Translations under genes and position numbers: made by a program
Shown here: in pieces, positions 25,530-34,038 of the stretch
Layout: each line of letters begins with the position of its first letter
How positions within the stretch are numbered: position 1 is the first letter of the stretch
The notes under the pieces: model-generated
The model's database searches: none
Seen by the model: only the letters and a program-made list of their open reading frames with translations
What the model was told of the DNA's origin: nothing
NCBI RefSeq assembly: GCF_026341775.1
Contig: NZ_JAPEOB010000001.1
Location: 4,588,001 to 4,652,000 of the forward strand
Direction of reading: 5' to 3'
Length of the DNA: 64,000 nt
Source of the DNA: Streptomyces sp. NBC_00654
Lineage (GTDB): Bacteria; Actinomycetota; Actinomycetes; Streptomycetales; Streptomycetaceae

Positions 25530-26780
25530 ATGTCTCTAGGGCCCATATCCGTCGACGACTTCTCCCACAACCAAGTCCAGTACATCGAGGACCCGTTCAC
25601 TTTCTATGCGCTGATGCGTGAGCGAAGCCCGGCCCATCTGTCCGAAACGATCTTCGGCGGCACCTGGCTGATGTTCCGGTACGAAGACTGCAGCCGTCTG
25701 ATGCAGGACGAGCGGTTGTCCAACGCGCGCTCGGCCGTGCCGCTGCGCTTCCTTCCGCCGGACCAGCGCGACGAGTTCGCGGACATGCTCGATGTCTACA
25801 GTCGCTGGCTGGCATTCCACGACGGCAAGGAGCACACCCGCAACCGCCGCCAGGCCAACAGGGGCTATGTGCCGTTCACCGACGAGTACCTCGAACCGCG
25901 CATCCAGCGCATCGTCGACGGGCTGCTCGACCAGGTCGACCCCACCGGGTTCGACCTCATGTCGGAACTGGCCTTTCCCTTACCCGCGATGGTGATCGCC
26001 GACGTGCTTGGTGTCCCGGTCGACGCGCACGAGGACCTCAACCGCTGGACCGACGACATCGCCCACCTGTTCGGCTCGACCTCGGTCTCGGTGGAGCACC
26101 TGCGCCGGACCAGGGAGAGCACCCGGCAACTCGCCGAGTTCCTGGCATCCGAGGCCAACGCGCGACGCTCACGCGCCGAGGGCGGGCTGCTGCACCATCT
26201 GCGGGAGATCGAGGTGCGCGGGCACCGCTTCTCCGAGCGCGATGTGGTCGCACAGGCAGCGCTGCTGCTGTTCGCGGGTGTGGCGTCCATCCGGTACCTC
26301 ATAGGCAACAGCGTCCGTGCCCTCGCATCCGTCCCCACCACCGAGCGTGACGTGCTGCTGAAGTCCGACACCGTGGGCCCCGCCATCGAGGAGCTCCTGC
26401 GCATGTGTACGCCCGTCTCGTTCGTCGGACGGGTCGCGGGCGAGGACTTCGACTACACCGCTTCCGACGGGACCATAGTCCCGCTGCGCAAGGGACAGCC
26501 GCTGCTGCTGTACATCGCCTCGGCCAACCGTGACCCCGACGCCTTCGACCGCGCCGACGAACTGGTCCTGGACCGGCCGCTGCCCAACCGGCACCTCACC
26601 TTCGGTGTGGGCAGGCATCTGTGCTTCGGCGACCCGCTCGTGCGCCAGACCACCCGGATCGCGCTGAGCACGCTCTACCTCAGGTGGCCTGAGCTGAAGG
26701 TGCCGCAGCAGGAGGCCAACTGGAACAACAACCTCGGCTTCCACGGCTCTACATCACTGCGAGTGTCCGGCGAGGACTGA
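25530..26780 (+). CDS. Cytochrome P450
   Basis: A 416-residue soluble P450. The haem-binding loop is TFGVGRHLCFGDPL with the Cys ligand, the K-helix is IEELLRM (ExxR), and the HxxNR-type LAFHDGKEHTRNRRQ is in the C-helix region. The I-helix reads LLLFAGVASIRYLIGN: the usual acid-Thr pair of AGx(D/E)T is replaced by Ala-Ser, which is atypical for oxygen activation and is seen mainly in specialised P450s. The ATG at 25530 has GGGAG about ten bases upstream. The first gene of a rightward group, 68 bp before the aldehyde dehydrogenase. Together with the A-T didomain at 36065 it recalls NovH/NovI-type systems, where a P450 hydroxylates a carrier-bound amino acid; that link is inference. Confidence 0.85.
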   Translation: MSLGPISVDDFSHNQVQYIEDPFTFYALMRERSPAHLSETIFGGTWLMFRYEDCSRLMQDERLSNARSAVPLRFLPPDQRDEFADMLDVYSRWLAFHDGKEHTRNRRQANRGYVPFTDEYLEPRIQRIVDGLLDQVDPTGFDLMSELAFPLPAMVIADVLGVPVDAHEDLNRWTDDIAHLFGSTSVSVEHLRRTRESTRQLAEFLASEANARRSRAEGGLLHHLREIEVRGHRFSERDVVAQAALLLFAGVASIRYLIGNSVRALASVPTTERDVLLKSDTVGPAIEELLRMCTPVSFVGRVAGEDFDYTASDGTIVPLRKGQPLLLYIASANRDPDAFDRADELVLDRPLPNRHLTFGVGRHLCFGDPLVRQTTRIALSTLYLRWPELKVPQQEANWNNNLGFHGSTSLRVSGED

Positions 26781-26848
26781 ACACCGACGACGACCGGAAA
26801 CCAGCGACGACCGAACCGGACCAGCCGAGCCGTCAGGAGACCACCACA

Positions 26849-28270
26849 GTGTCAGCGCCCACTCTTCGCAATGTCATCAACGGCAAGCGGGCCGAACCCG
26901 CAGCAGGCACCGAGCACATGGAGGTGCTCGACCCCTGTACCGGCGATGTGCGCCTGCACGCGCCATGTACCGGGGCCCAGGACGTCGGCCTCGCCATGGG
27001 CGCGGCGGCGTCAGCCTTCACCGAGTGGTCGCGGACCACACCCGCCGAACGCCAGTCGGCGCTGCTGGAACTGGCCGACGCCGTCTCCGGGCAGGCCGCA
27101 GAGTTCGGCGAGGCAGAACTCCGTGACACAGGGAGCAGGCACGCCGCGGGAGAGATCGGCGTGATCACCGACGAACTGCGCTTCTTCGCCGGGGCCGCCC
27201 GACTGCTCGACGGCGTGGCGGGCGGCGAGTACACACCGGACCACACCTCCTACACCAGACGCGAACCGGTGGGAGTGTGCGCACAGCTCGCCCCGTGGAA
27301 CTTCCCGCTGCTGATGGCGGTCCTGAAGTCGGCCCCGGCGATCGCCGCAGGAAACACGGTCGTTCTCAAACCCGCGCAGACCACCCCGTCGTCAGCGCTC
27401 CTGCTGGCCGATGCCGCCGCGCGGACCCTGCCGCCCGGCGTGCTCAACGTGATCTGCGGCGGGCCCGCGACAGGACGGCTCATGGTGGAGCACCCCGTGC
27501 CCGCCCTGGTCTCGCTGACCGGATCGGTCGCGGCCGGCGTCGATGTCGCCACCCGCGCCGCCGCCACACTCAAACGCACCCACCTGGAACTGGGCGGCAA
27601 GACCCCGGTCCTGGTCTGCGCCGACGCCGATATCGCCGACGCCGCCCGGACCATCGTCACAGCGGCGGTCGCCAACGCGGGGCAGGACTGCACGGCCGCC
27701 AGCCGGGTCCTGGTGGCGGATGCGGTGCACGATCAGCTGCTGGAGGCACTGGTGACGGAGGCATCCGCACGGCGCCCCGGTCCGCCGTCGGAGCCGGACA
27801 GCGCGTACGGACCGCTGAACAACCCCGACCACCTTGCGCGCGTCCAGGGGTGCATCGACACACTGCCACCGCACGCACAGCTGCTCACGGGCGGCCATCG
27901 TGTGGGCGACCGCGGCTTCTTCTACGCCCCCACCGTCATTGCCGGAGTGCGCGGGGACGACAACATCACCCGCACGGAGATCTTCGGACCCGTGATCACC
28001 GTCGAGCGGTGCACCGATGAGGCGGAAGCGTTGCGACGGGCCAACTCCTCACCGTACGGGCTGGCTTCGGCCGTCTGGACCTCCGACCACCGCAGGGCTA
28101 TGCGCCTCTCGAAGGATCTGGACTACGGCACCGTGTGGGTGAACACCCATCTCCAGTTCCCCTCGGAGCTGCCGCACGGCGGCTTCCGCCAGTCCGGCCA
28201 CGGCAAAGACCTGTCACGATACGGTTTCGAGACGTACACACGGATCAAGCAGGTGACGCACCACCTCTAG
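26849..28270 (+). CDS. NAD(P)-dependent aldehyde dehydrogenase
   Basis: A 473-residue ALDH-superfamily protein. The key elements are present: APWNFPLLMAVLKSAPAIAA, the cofactor loop SLTGSVAAGVDVAT, the general base Glu in HLELGGKTPVLV and the nucleophile Cys in NAGQDCTAASRVLV; TEIFGPVITV is also standard. The sequence is closest in feel to the gamma-aminobutyraldehyde/betaine aldehyde group, but in this context an aryl aldehyde released by the decarboxylase is an attractive substrate. The GTG start at 26849 has AGGAGA upstream. A plausible role is making the aryl acid used by the NRPS loading domain. Confidence 0.85.
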   Translation: MSAPTLRNVINGKRAEPAAGTEHMEVLDPCTGDVRLHAPCTGAQDVGLAMGAAASAFTEWSRTTPAERQSALLELADAVSGQAAEFGEAELRDTGSRHAAGEIGVITDELRFFAGAARLLDGVAGGEYTPDHTSYTRREPVGVCAQLAPWNFPLLMAVLKSAPAIAAGNTVVLKPAQTTPSSALLLADAAARTLPPGVLNVICGGPATGRLMVEHPVPALVSLTGSVAAGVDVATRAAATLKRTHLELGGKTPVLVCADADIADAARTIVTAAVANAGQDCTAASRVLVADAVHDQLLEALVTEASARRPGPPSEPDSAYGPLNNPDHLARVQGCIDTLPPHAQLLTGGHRVGDRGFFYAPTVIAGVRGDDNITRTEIFGPVITVERCTDEAEALRRANSSPYGLASAVWTSDHRRAMRLSKDLDYGTVWVNTHLQFPSELPHGGFRQSGHGKDLSRYGFETYTRIKQVTHHL

Positions 28271-28378
28271 GGTCCTGTCGCACAGCGACACACAAAGACA
28301 ACTACACGCGGCCAGCGGGGTATCGTGCCGGGTTCCGGCCCACCTGGCTGGCCATGGAGTTCACGGGGTTAGGAAATC

Positions 28379-29755
28379 GTGGAACGTTCCCCCGGCGTCT
28401 TCGCGCCACAGTGGCGGCTCACCAGCATCGGTATCGCCCTCGCCATCAGTCTCTTCGCGTTCGAGGGGATCGCGGTCGCCACCGCGATGCCCTCGGCGGT
28501 CCGCGACCTCGACGGGCTTGCCTTCTTCGGCTGGCCCTACAGCGCCTTCCTGGTCACGAACCTGGTGGGCCTCGGTGTGGCGGGCCAGTGGTGCGACCGC
28601 GTCGGGCCGGGCAGACCGCTGCTCACGGGCATCGCCGTGTTCACCGTCGGACTGCTGATGGCGGGATTCGCCGGGCACATGGCGGTGTTCGTCCTGGGCC
28701 GGGGCGCACAGGGGATCGGCGTCGGGCTGGCCTCGATCGCGGTGTTCCAGATCGTGGCCACTGCCTACCCGCCCCATCTGCGTCCCAGGGCACTGGCCAT
28801 CATCTCCGCGGCCTACGTCCTGCCGGCACTGGTCGGCCCGGTCGTCTCGGGCACGATCACCGCACAGGTCGGGTGGCGCTGGGTGTTCCTCGGCCTGGTG
28901 CCGCTGGTGCTGGTCGGTGCGCTGACCCTGCTCCCCGTACTTCGCACCTTGACGGCACCGGGCCGGGCATCCGCGGGCGGGTCCCGCAAACCCTTGTTCG
29001 CGCTGCTCGCCGGGGCCGGGGTCGTCGTGCTCCAGTCGGCCGGCAACGCCGCGGTCGCCGGACGAACGGCACTGGCCGTGCTCCTGCTGGGGGCGGGCCT
29101 GGCGGCACTGGTGGCGGGGCTGCGGGAACTGTTGCCCGGGGGATCGGTGCGGCTGCACCGGGGCGTTCCCGCCGTGGTCGCGCTGCGCGGCCTGCTGGCG
29201 GGGGCGTTCTACGCCGTGGAGTCCGTCGTGCCGCTCACGCTCGTCGTACTCCACGACTTCGGGACCGTGGCCTCGGGACTGCCGCTGCTGGCGGGCGCCC
29301 TCGGCTGGTGGGCGGGCGCCCAACTGCAGGGCAGGATCACCAAGATGGCGAGGCCGGTGCTGCTGCGGTGGGGTCTCGCCGCCCTGGCGTGCTGCTTCGC
29401 CGGCATGGCAGCTCTGTCCCTGCCCGGGGCCCCCGGGTGGCCGGTCTATCTGCTGTGGATCGTGGGCGGACTGGGCATGGGCGTGTCTGTCCCCACCACC
29501 GGTGTGCTCGTCCTCGACCAGTCCGCCGAGGACGAGACGGGGACGAACTCGTCGGCGCTGCAGATCAGCGATGTGACCGCGGCCGGGTTGGGTACCAGCG
29601 CGGCCGGGGTGCTCGTGGGTGCCACCGCAGCCGGGAGCCTGGGCTTCGGCAGCGGGATGGCGGCCTTGAGCCTGATGGCCATGGTCATCTGCGCCGCCGC
29701 GGCGGTGGGCGCCTCCCGCACCGCCCCCCAGGCCCAGCGCACCACCGTGAACTGA
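28379..29755 (+). CDS. MFS transporter (probable exporter)
   Basis: A 458-residue membrane protein with many hydrophobic segments. GQWCDRVGPGRPLLTGIAVF between TM2 and TM3 is the MFS motif A region. GPVVSGTITAQVGWRWVFLG is the motif C-like antiporter segment typical of drug/H+ exporters. The GTG at 28379 has AGGAAA upstream. It sits directly before the ABC-F gene, so together they look like the export and protection functions of the cluster. The substrate is inferred from context only. Confidence 0.8.
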   Translation: MERSPGVFAPQWRLTSIGIALAISLFAFEGIAVATAMPSAVRDLDGLAFFGWPYSAFLVTNLVGLGVAGQWCDRVGPGRPLLTGIAVFTVGLLMAGFAGHMAVFVLGRGAQGIGVGLASIAVFQIVATAYPPHLRPRALAIISAAYVLPALVGPVVSGTITAQVGWRWVFLGLVPLVLVGALTLLPVLRTLTAPGRASAGGSRKPLFALLAGAGVVVLQSAGNAAVAGRTALAVLLLGAGLAALVAGLRELLPGGSVRLHRGVPAVVALRGLLAGAFYAVESVVPLTLVVLHDFGTVASGLPLLAGALGWWAGAQLQGRITKMARPVLLRWGLAALACCFAGMAALSLPGAPGWPVYLLWIVGGLGMGVSVPTTGVLVLDQSAEDETGTNSSALQISDVTAAGLGTSAAGVLVGATAAGSLGFGSGMAALSLMAMVICAAAAVGASRTAPQAQRTTVN

Positions 29756-29824
29756 ACCACCGGACCCGTGAACACAGTGAAATTGCCTGGCGTCTTGCGC
29801 GCATCGGTCGCTACCATGACCCGC

Positions 29825-29892
29825 ATGTCAACTCCGCGAGTTTCCTAGCGACCTCACCCAATCTCAGGGGACAGGTATGCCGCTAGGAACTC
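29825..29892 (+). promoter_or_regulatory. Possible leader peptide and hairpin upstream of the ABC-F gene
   Basis: ATG at 29825 opens an eight-codon ORF (MSTPRVS, stop TAG 29846-29848). Its end overlaps the 5' arm GAGTTTCCTAGCG (29838-29850) of a hairpin whose 3' arm CGCTAGGAACTC (29881-29892) ends directly at the ATG at 29893: 12 pairs, one bulge and a 30-base loop. The loop also holds AGGGGACAGGT and an out-of-frame ATG at 29877. The arrangement resembles ribosome-dependent attenuators of erm and ABC-F resistance genes. There is no clear ribosome site before 29825, so translation of the leader is unproven. Confidence 0.45.
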
Positions 29893-31509
29893 ATGGAGAG
29901 TCACCAATTGATCACTGTACGCAATGTTGACGTGCGGGTTGGCGCGCGTCTACTGCTGTCGGACGTCAACTTCCACATCGGCCCCGGAGACAGGGTCGCC
30001 CTTGTTGGGCGCAACGGGTCTGGCAAAACGACACTCATGCGCACGATGGCGGGTGAGCTGCGGCCCGCCGGCGGATCCATCAGCGCGAAGGGGCAGGTCG
30101 GATATCTCGCACAGGACCCGCGGGGGGCCGATCAGGACCAGACGGTCACCGACCGAGTCCTGGCCGCCCGCGGCCTCGACCGGGTCACCGCCGCACTGCG
30201 CGCCGCCGAGACCGCCATGGCCGAAGCCCGCACCGACACCGCGCGGGACCGGGCCATGCGCGCCTACACCAGAGCGCAGGACGAATTCGACGTCCTCGGC
30301 GGCTACACGGCCGAGGCCGTCGCCGCACAGGTGACCGCGGGCGTCGGACTGCCCGGCCGAGTGCTGACACAGCGGCTTTCGGAGCTGTCCGGCGGGCAGC
30401 GCAGGCGCGTCGAGTTGGCGCGGATCCTCTTCGCCGAGCAGGGCACACTCCTCCTCGACGAGCCGACCAACCACCTCGACGCCGACTCCATCGCCTGGCT
30501 GCGTGACTTCCTGGCGGGCTTCCCCGGCGGCCTGCTGATGATCAGCCATGACGCCGACCTCGTCGCCGCCGTGGCGAACCGGGTCTTCCATCTTGACGCC
30601 GACCGGCTCGCGGTGGACGTCTACAACACCGGCTGGAGGCGCTACCAGACCGACAGCGAGGCGGCCGACCGCAGGAGGACCAGGGAGCGTTCCAACGCCG
30701 TGCGCAAGGCGGCCGCGCTGCGCGCACAGGCGGAGAAGATGCGGTCGCACGTGGCCACCGCCGTCGCCGCGCGGAACATGGTCCGGCGCGCGGACACCAT
30801 GCTGCGGGAGCTCGAACCGGCACGCAGGACCGAGCGCGTGGCACGGGTACGGCTGCCCACCCCCGAACCCTCCGGGCGCATCCCCCTGGCGGCTGTCGGG
30901 CTGGCCAAGTCGTACGGCGAGCACACCGTCTTCGAGGGGATTGATCTGGCCGTCGACCGTGGGAGCCGACTGGTCGTGCTGGGATTCAACGGTGCGGGCA
31001 AGACCACACTGCTGCGGGTCCTCGCGGGCGAACAGCAACCCGACCGGGGGCGTGTGGTGCCGGGGCACGCCCTGCGCCTGGGGTACTTCGCGCAGGAGCA
31101 CGACACGCTCGATCCCGCCGCGACGGTATTCGAGGCGCTGTCGTCCGCCGCCCCGGGACTGACCAACGGCGAGGTGCGACAGGTGCTCGGAGCGTTCCTG
31201 TTCAGGGGCGACGACGCCGACAAGCCCACCGGTGTGCTCTCCGGTGGCGAGAAGACCCGGCTGGCGCTCGCCTGCCTCGTCCACTCCGGTGCGAATGTGC
31301 TCCTGCTCGACGAGCCCACGAACAACCTGGACCCGCTCTCCCGGGACGAGGTTCTCACAGCCGTCGGCAATTACCCGGGCGCGGTCATCATGGTCACCCA
31401 CGACCCAGGTGCGGTGGAGGCGTTGCGCCCCGACCGGGTCCTCATGCTCCCCGACGGGAGCGAGGACCTGTGGAGCGACGAGTACGCCGGCCTGGTCTCC
31501 CTGGCGTGA
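29893..31509 (+). CDS. ABC-F family ATPase (probable ribosome protection/self-resistance)
   Basis: A 538-residue soluble protein with two ABC domains and no membrane segments. The first has Walker A GRNGSGKT, signature LSGGQRRRVELARIL and Walker B LLLDEPTNHLD; the second has GFNGAGKT, LSGGEKTRLALACL and LLLDEPTNNLD. The linker between them (about residues 240-300) is long, Arg/Ala-rich and helical, as in ABC-F factors that enter the ribosomal E site. The start may be the ATG at 29893 or, as ABC-F relatives begin MITV, the TTG at 29908 with GGAGAG upstream. It resembles the housekeeping ABC-F of actinomycetes, so it looks like a cluster-borne paralogue. It could protect the ribosome from the cluster's product; a general translation role is the alternative. 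Confidence 0.85.
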   Translation: MESHQLITVRNVDVRVGARLLLSDVNFHIGPGDRVALVGRNGSGKTTLMRTMAGELRPAGGSISAKGQVGYLAQDPRGADQDQTVTDRVLAARGLDRVTAALRAAETAMAEARTDTARDRAMRAYTRAQDEFDVLGGYTAEAVAAQVTAGVGLPGRVLTQRLSELSGGQRRRVELARILFAEQGTLLLDEPTNHLDADSIAWLRDFLAGFPGGLLMISHDADLVAAVANRVFHLDADRLAVDVYNTGWRRYQTDSEAADRRRTRERSNAVRKAAALRAQAEKMRSHVATAVAARNMVRRADTMLRELEPARRTERVARVRLPTPEPSGRIPLAAVGLAKSYGEHTVFEGIDLAVDRGSRLVVLGFNGAGKTTLLRVLAGEQQPDRGRVVPGHALRLGYFAQEHDTLDPAATVFEALSSAAPGLTNGEVRQVLGAFLFRGDDADKPTGVLSGGEKTRLALACLVHSGANVLLLDEPTNNLDPLSRDEVLTAVGNYPGAVIMVTHDPGAVEALRPDRVLMLPDGSEDLWSDEYAGLVSLA

Positions 31510-31701
31510 TACCCGGGCACGGTACGTTCGCGCACTTCTGAGACGAGACCCGCCGCGCACATGGGCCGGACCGCTGTTGACGAGGGGAGGTACGGACGGG
31601 AAAGCGGGCTCGCTGGTCCGGCCGCCCGTTCCCCGCGCCCGCACGACACCACCGGCCACACCCGGTCCTCCCGGACCGGCCGATCATGTTGAGGGAGTGT
31701 C

Positions 31702-32484
31702 ATGTCCCAATTGAAAGGCCGTACAGCACTGGTCACCGGTTCTTCCCGCGGTATCGGCCGCGGCATCGCCGTGCGGCTCGCGGCGGACGGCGCGCGCGTG
31801 GCCGTCCACTACGGACACGACGAGAGGGCCGCCGAGGAGACCGTGGCGTACATCGCCGAGCGCGGCGGAGAGGCGTTCGCAGTCGGCGCCGATCTCGGTA
31901 CGGTCGCCGGGGTGGACGAACTGCTGGCCGAGGCTCGCTCCCGGTTCGCCGACGGCGGCAGGGACCGGCTCGACGTGCTGGTCAACAACGCGGGCTTCAG
32001 TACGACCTTCTTCGAGGCCACCACTCCGGAGATCTTCGACAGGCTGATCGCGGTGAACGCCCGGGCGCCGTTCTTCCTCGTGCAGCGCGCGCTGCCGCTG
32101 CTGGCCGACGGCGGCCGGGTGGTGTCGGTCTCCTCGGCGGCGGTCAGGGTCGCGGTGTCAGACGTGGCCTACACGATGGCCAAAGCGGCGGTGGTGGCGA
32201 TGAACCGGACGCTCGCGCATCTGCTGGGCGAACGCGGCATCACCGTGAACACCGTGGCGCCCGGTGCCGTGGACACCGACTTGACGGCGGTGGAGCGGCA
32301 GGAACAGCCGGAGACCCGGCAGGTCATGATCGACATGACCGCGCTCGGCCGGATCGGCACCCCCGCCGATGTCGCAGACGTCGTGACCTTCCTCGCCTCG
32401 GACGACGCGAGGTGGGTCACCGGACAGCTCATCGAGGTCAGCGGCGGCCTGTTCCTGGGGCTTCCCCCGGGTCTCGCCCACTGA
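31702..32484 (+). CDS. SDR-family oxidoreductase (FabG-like)
   Basis: A 260-residue classical SDR. The cofactor motif is TGSSRGIGRGIA, NNAG lies at LVNNAGFSTTF, and the catalytic Ser-Tyr-Lys are in VVSVSSAAVR and DVAYTMAKAAVV. The C-terminus ends WVTGQLIEVSGG, as usual for FabG-like enzymes. The ATG has GGGAG seven bases upstream. A 192-bp gap separates it from the ABC-F gene. It probably reduces or oxidises a ketone or alcohol intermediate in the cluster pathway; the substrate is unknown. Confidence 0.85.
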   Translation: MSQLKGRTALVTGSSRGIGRGIAVRLAADGARVAVHYGHDERAAEETVAYIAERGGEAFAVGADLGTVAGVDELLAEARSRFADGGRDRLDVLVNNAGFSTTFFEATTPEIFDRLIAVNARAPFFLVQRALPLLADGGRVVSVSSAAVRVAVSDVAYTMAKAAVVAMNRTLAHLLGERGITVNTVAPGAVDTDLTAVERQEQPETRQVMIDMTALGRIGTPADVADVVTFLASDDARWVTGQLIEVSGGLFLGLPPGLAH

Positions 32485-32550
32485 CCGCGCCGCCCGGCCG
32501 TATCCCCTGACCATGTCCACGAGCGACGAGAGGCGGAGGTGCCCGTGGGG

Positions 32551-33756
32551 CTAGTGGGACTCGCCGAGCCAGCCCGCGTCCGATGGTGCGTCGCAGCCGA
32601 CGAAGGTGTTCAGGAATGTCTCGACGGCCTGCTCGTCGGCGGCGGTCCGGGCCAGGTCGTCGAGGAACCCGGCGCCGAACGGCCGCAGTTCGGCCTGCTC
32701 ACAGGTGTAGGCGAAGGCCCCGAGCCGCTGCGCGTCGCGGGTCGCGGCGTAGCCTGCCATCGCTCTGTCGAGCCCGGCGGAGCCCGAGAGCCCGGCGTCG
32801 AGGGCGTTGGCGAGCACTTGGGCGTCGACGAAGGCATCGGAGATCCCCTGCGCCGAGACCGGGTCCTTGTGGTGGCCGGCGTCCCCCGCCAGGACCCACC
32901 CCGGGCCGTGGGCCTGCCTGCGGGCATTGCGGACAGCCGCGGCCCGTGGCTGCGACACGAGATCCGCGCCCGTCAGGGCCTGTTCGACCTCGGGCACCTC
33001 CCGCAGCGACGACAGATAGAAGTCCGCCAGCGCCGAGCGCCCCGAGCCGGGGGCTTCCTCGGGCGGGAAGACCAGCGACACCACGGTGAGACCGTCGTTC
33101 GTCGGCCACAGGGAGATTCCGCGCCTGCCGCGGAACACCACCCGCACTCCCGGCTCCGCGACCCCTGCCCAATACCCGTAGACGCTACGGGCGAGGACCC
33201 CCCTGTCCTCCACGACCGGAGACTCCACCAGGCGAGCGACGGTCGAGTTTCGGCCGTCGGCGCCCACGACCACGCGTGCGCGCAGGGCGACCGGCCCGTC
33301 CGGTCCCGTTCCCCGTACCCCCGCGACCCGGCCGCCGGTGACGAGGAGACCGGTGACAGCGAAGCGTTCCCGCAGCCGCGCGCCCCGGGCGCGGGCCTCG
33401 GCCACCAGCAGGGCGTCCAGCGCGGTCCGCCGGGGCGCGTAGGTCGCGACCTCGATGCCCTCGACTCTGGGCCTGCCCGATATCATGCGGCCCTCAAAAT
33501 CGAGCGAAGCATTGACGATGGGCGGACACCCTGTTTTCTCCAATGCGGGGAGAAGGCCCCATGAGCGGAGCTGTCGAACACCCGGCCACCTGACCCAGTG
33601 AGTGGATAGCGTGTCGGTTCCAGTCGGGTTTCGGTCAACCATTTCGACCGAATATCCCTGCTGCGCGAGCAGCATTCCCAGTGGGGCTCCAGCGCATCGC
33701 GCGCCGACGATGACAACGTCGTACACCTTGTCTTCCGTGTCTACTCTTCCAGCCAC
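32551..33756 (-). CDS. FAD-dependent oxidoreductase (group A monooxygenase / GGR-like)
   Basis: A 401-residue flavoprotein. The N-terminal FAD motif is a variant, YDVVIVGARCAGAPLGMLLA, with Cys in the Rossmann loop as in geranylgeranyl-reductase-like and halogenase-like members. VVVGADGRNSTVARL is the DG motif, and GWVLAGDAGHHKDPVSAQGI the GD motif. The GTG at 33756 has AGAGGTGG about eight bases upstream; earlier in-frame starts exist. It points away from the SCO6745-type gene with a shared intergenic region. The Lys typical of flavin halogenases is not obvious. Hydroxylation or ring reduction of an intermediate is the broad expectation. Confidence 0.8.
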   Translation of the reverse strand: MAGRVDTEDKVYDVVIVGARCAGAPLGMLLAQQGYSVEMVDRNPTGTDTLSTHWVRWPGVRQLRSWGLLPALEKTGCPPIVNASLDFEGRMISGRPRVEGIEVATYAPRRTALDALLVAEARARGARLRERFAVTGLLVTGGRVAGVRGTGPDGPVALRARVVVGADGRNSTVARLVESPVVEDRGVLARSVYGYWAGVAEPGVRVVFRGRRGISLWPTNDGLTVVSLVFPPEEAPGSGRSALADFYLSSLREVPEVEQALTGADLVSQPRAAAVRNARRQAHGPGWVLAGDAGHHKDPVSAQGISDAFVDAQVLANALDAGLSGSAGLDRAMAGYAATRDAQRLGAFAYTCEQAELRPFGAGFLDDLARTAADEQAVETFLNTFVGCDAPSDAGWLGESH

Positions 33757-33796
33757 GAGAACGTCCACCTCTCTGCAGGAAAAAGCGATAGTCTCT

Positions 33797-33832
33797 GCAT
33801 TTATGCAGCTCAGAGGGCATGCAATAGTGCAG
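33797..33832. promoter_or_regulatory. Two TGCA-N4-TGCA sites 24 bp apart (candidate operators)
   Basis: TGCATTTATGCA at 33797-33808 and TGCAATAGTGCA at 33821-33832 share the same dyad pattern. They lie 41-76 bases before the GTG of the FAD oxidoreductase. The spacing suggests two dimers on one face of the helix. No matching regulator is identified in the cluster. Confidence 0.4.
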
Positions 33833-34002
33833 AGCAGCGATACGGAGCATTGCACCGCAAGCGTCACGCAGGGGCAATAGGGCCACGTTATAGATCGGGC
33901 TTAAATTCGTGGCTGGATTCATGCTCAGGAAACGCGGCATGCTCCGCTCACCTTCTACCTGGATGCATGTTACGCACATCGCGTCGATCGTTGTCGAGAG
34001 TG

Positions 34003-34032
34003 TTGACACTGCTCGTTAATGCGCCCTAGCAT
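34003..34032 (+). promoter_or_regulatory. Vegetative-type promoter giving a leaderless transcript
   Basis: A consensus TTGACA at 34003-34008, an 18-bp spacer and TAGCAT at 34027-34032. Transcription would start about six to eight bases later, at or next to the ATG at 34039, and no Shine-Dalgarno sequence precedes that ATG. Confidence 0.65.
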
Positions 34033-34038
34033 TCAATT

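Noticed and set aside
29783..29817. Promoter with TTGCCT and TACCAT before the ABC-F leader
   Set aside because: The spacing (23 bp, or 11 bp using TTGCGC) does not fit a vegetative promoter, so I did not list it.
28135..29886. Gly/Arg-rich frame overlapping the MFS gene
   Set aside because: Shadow frame of the transporter; the MFS frame has proper membrane segments and motifs.
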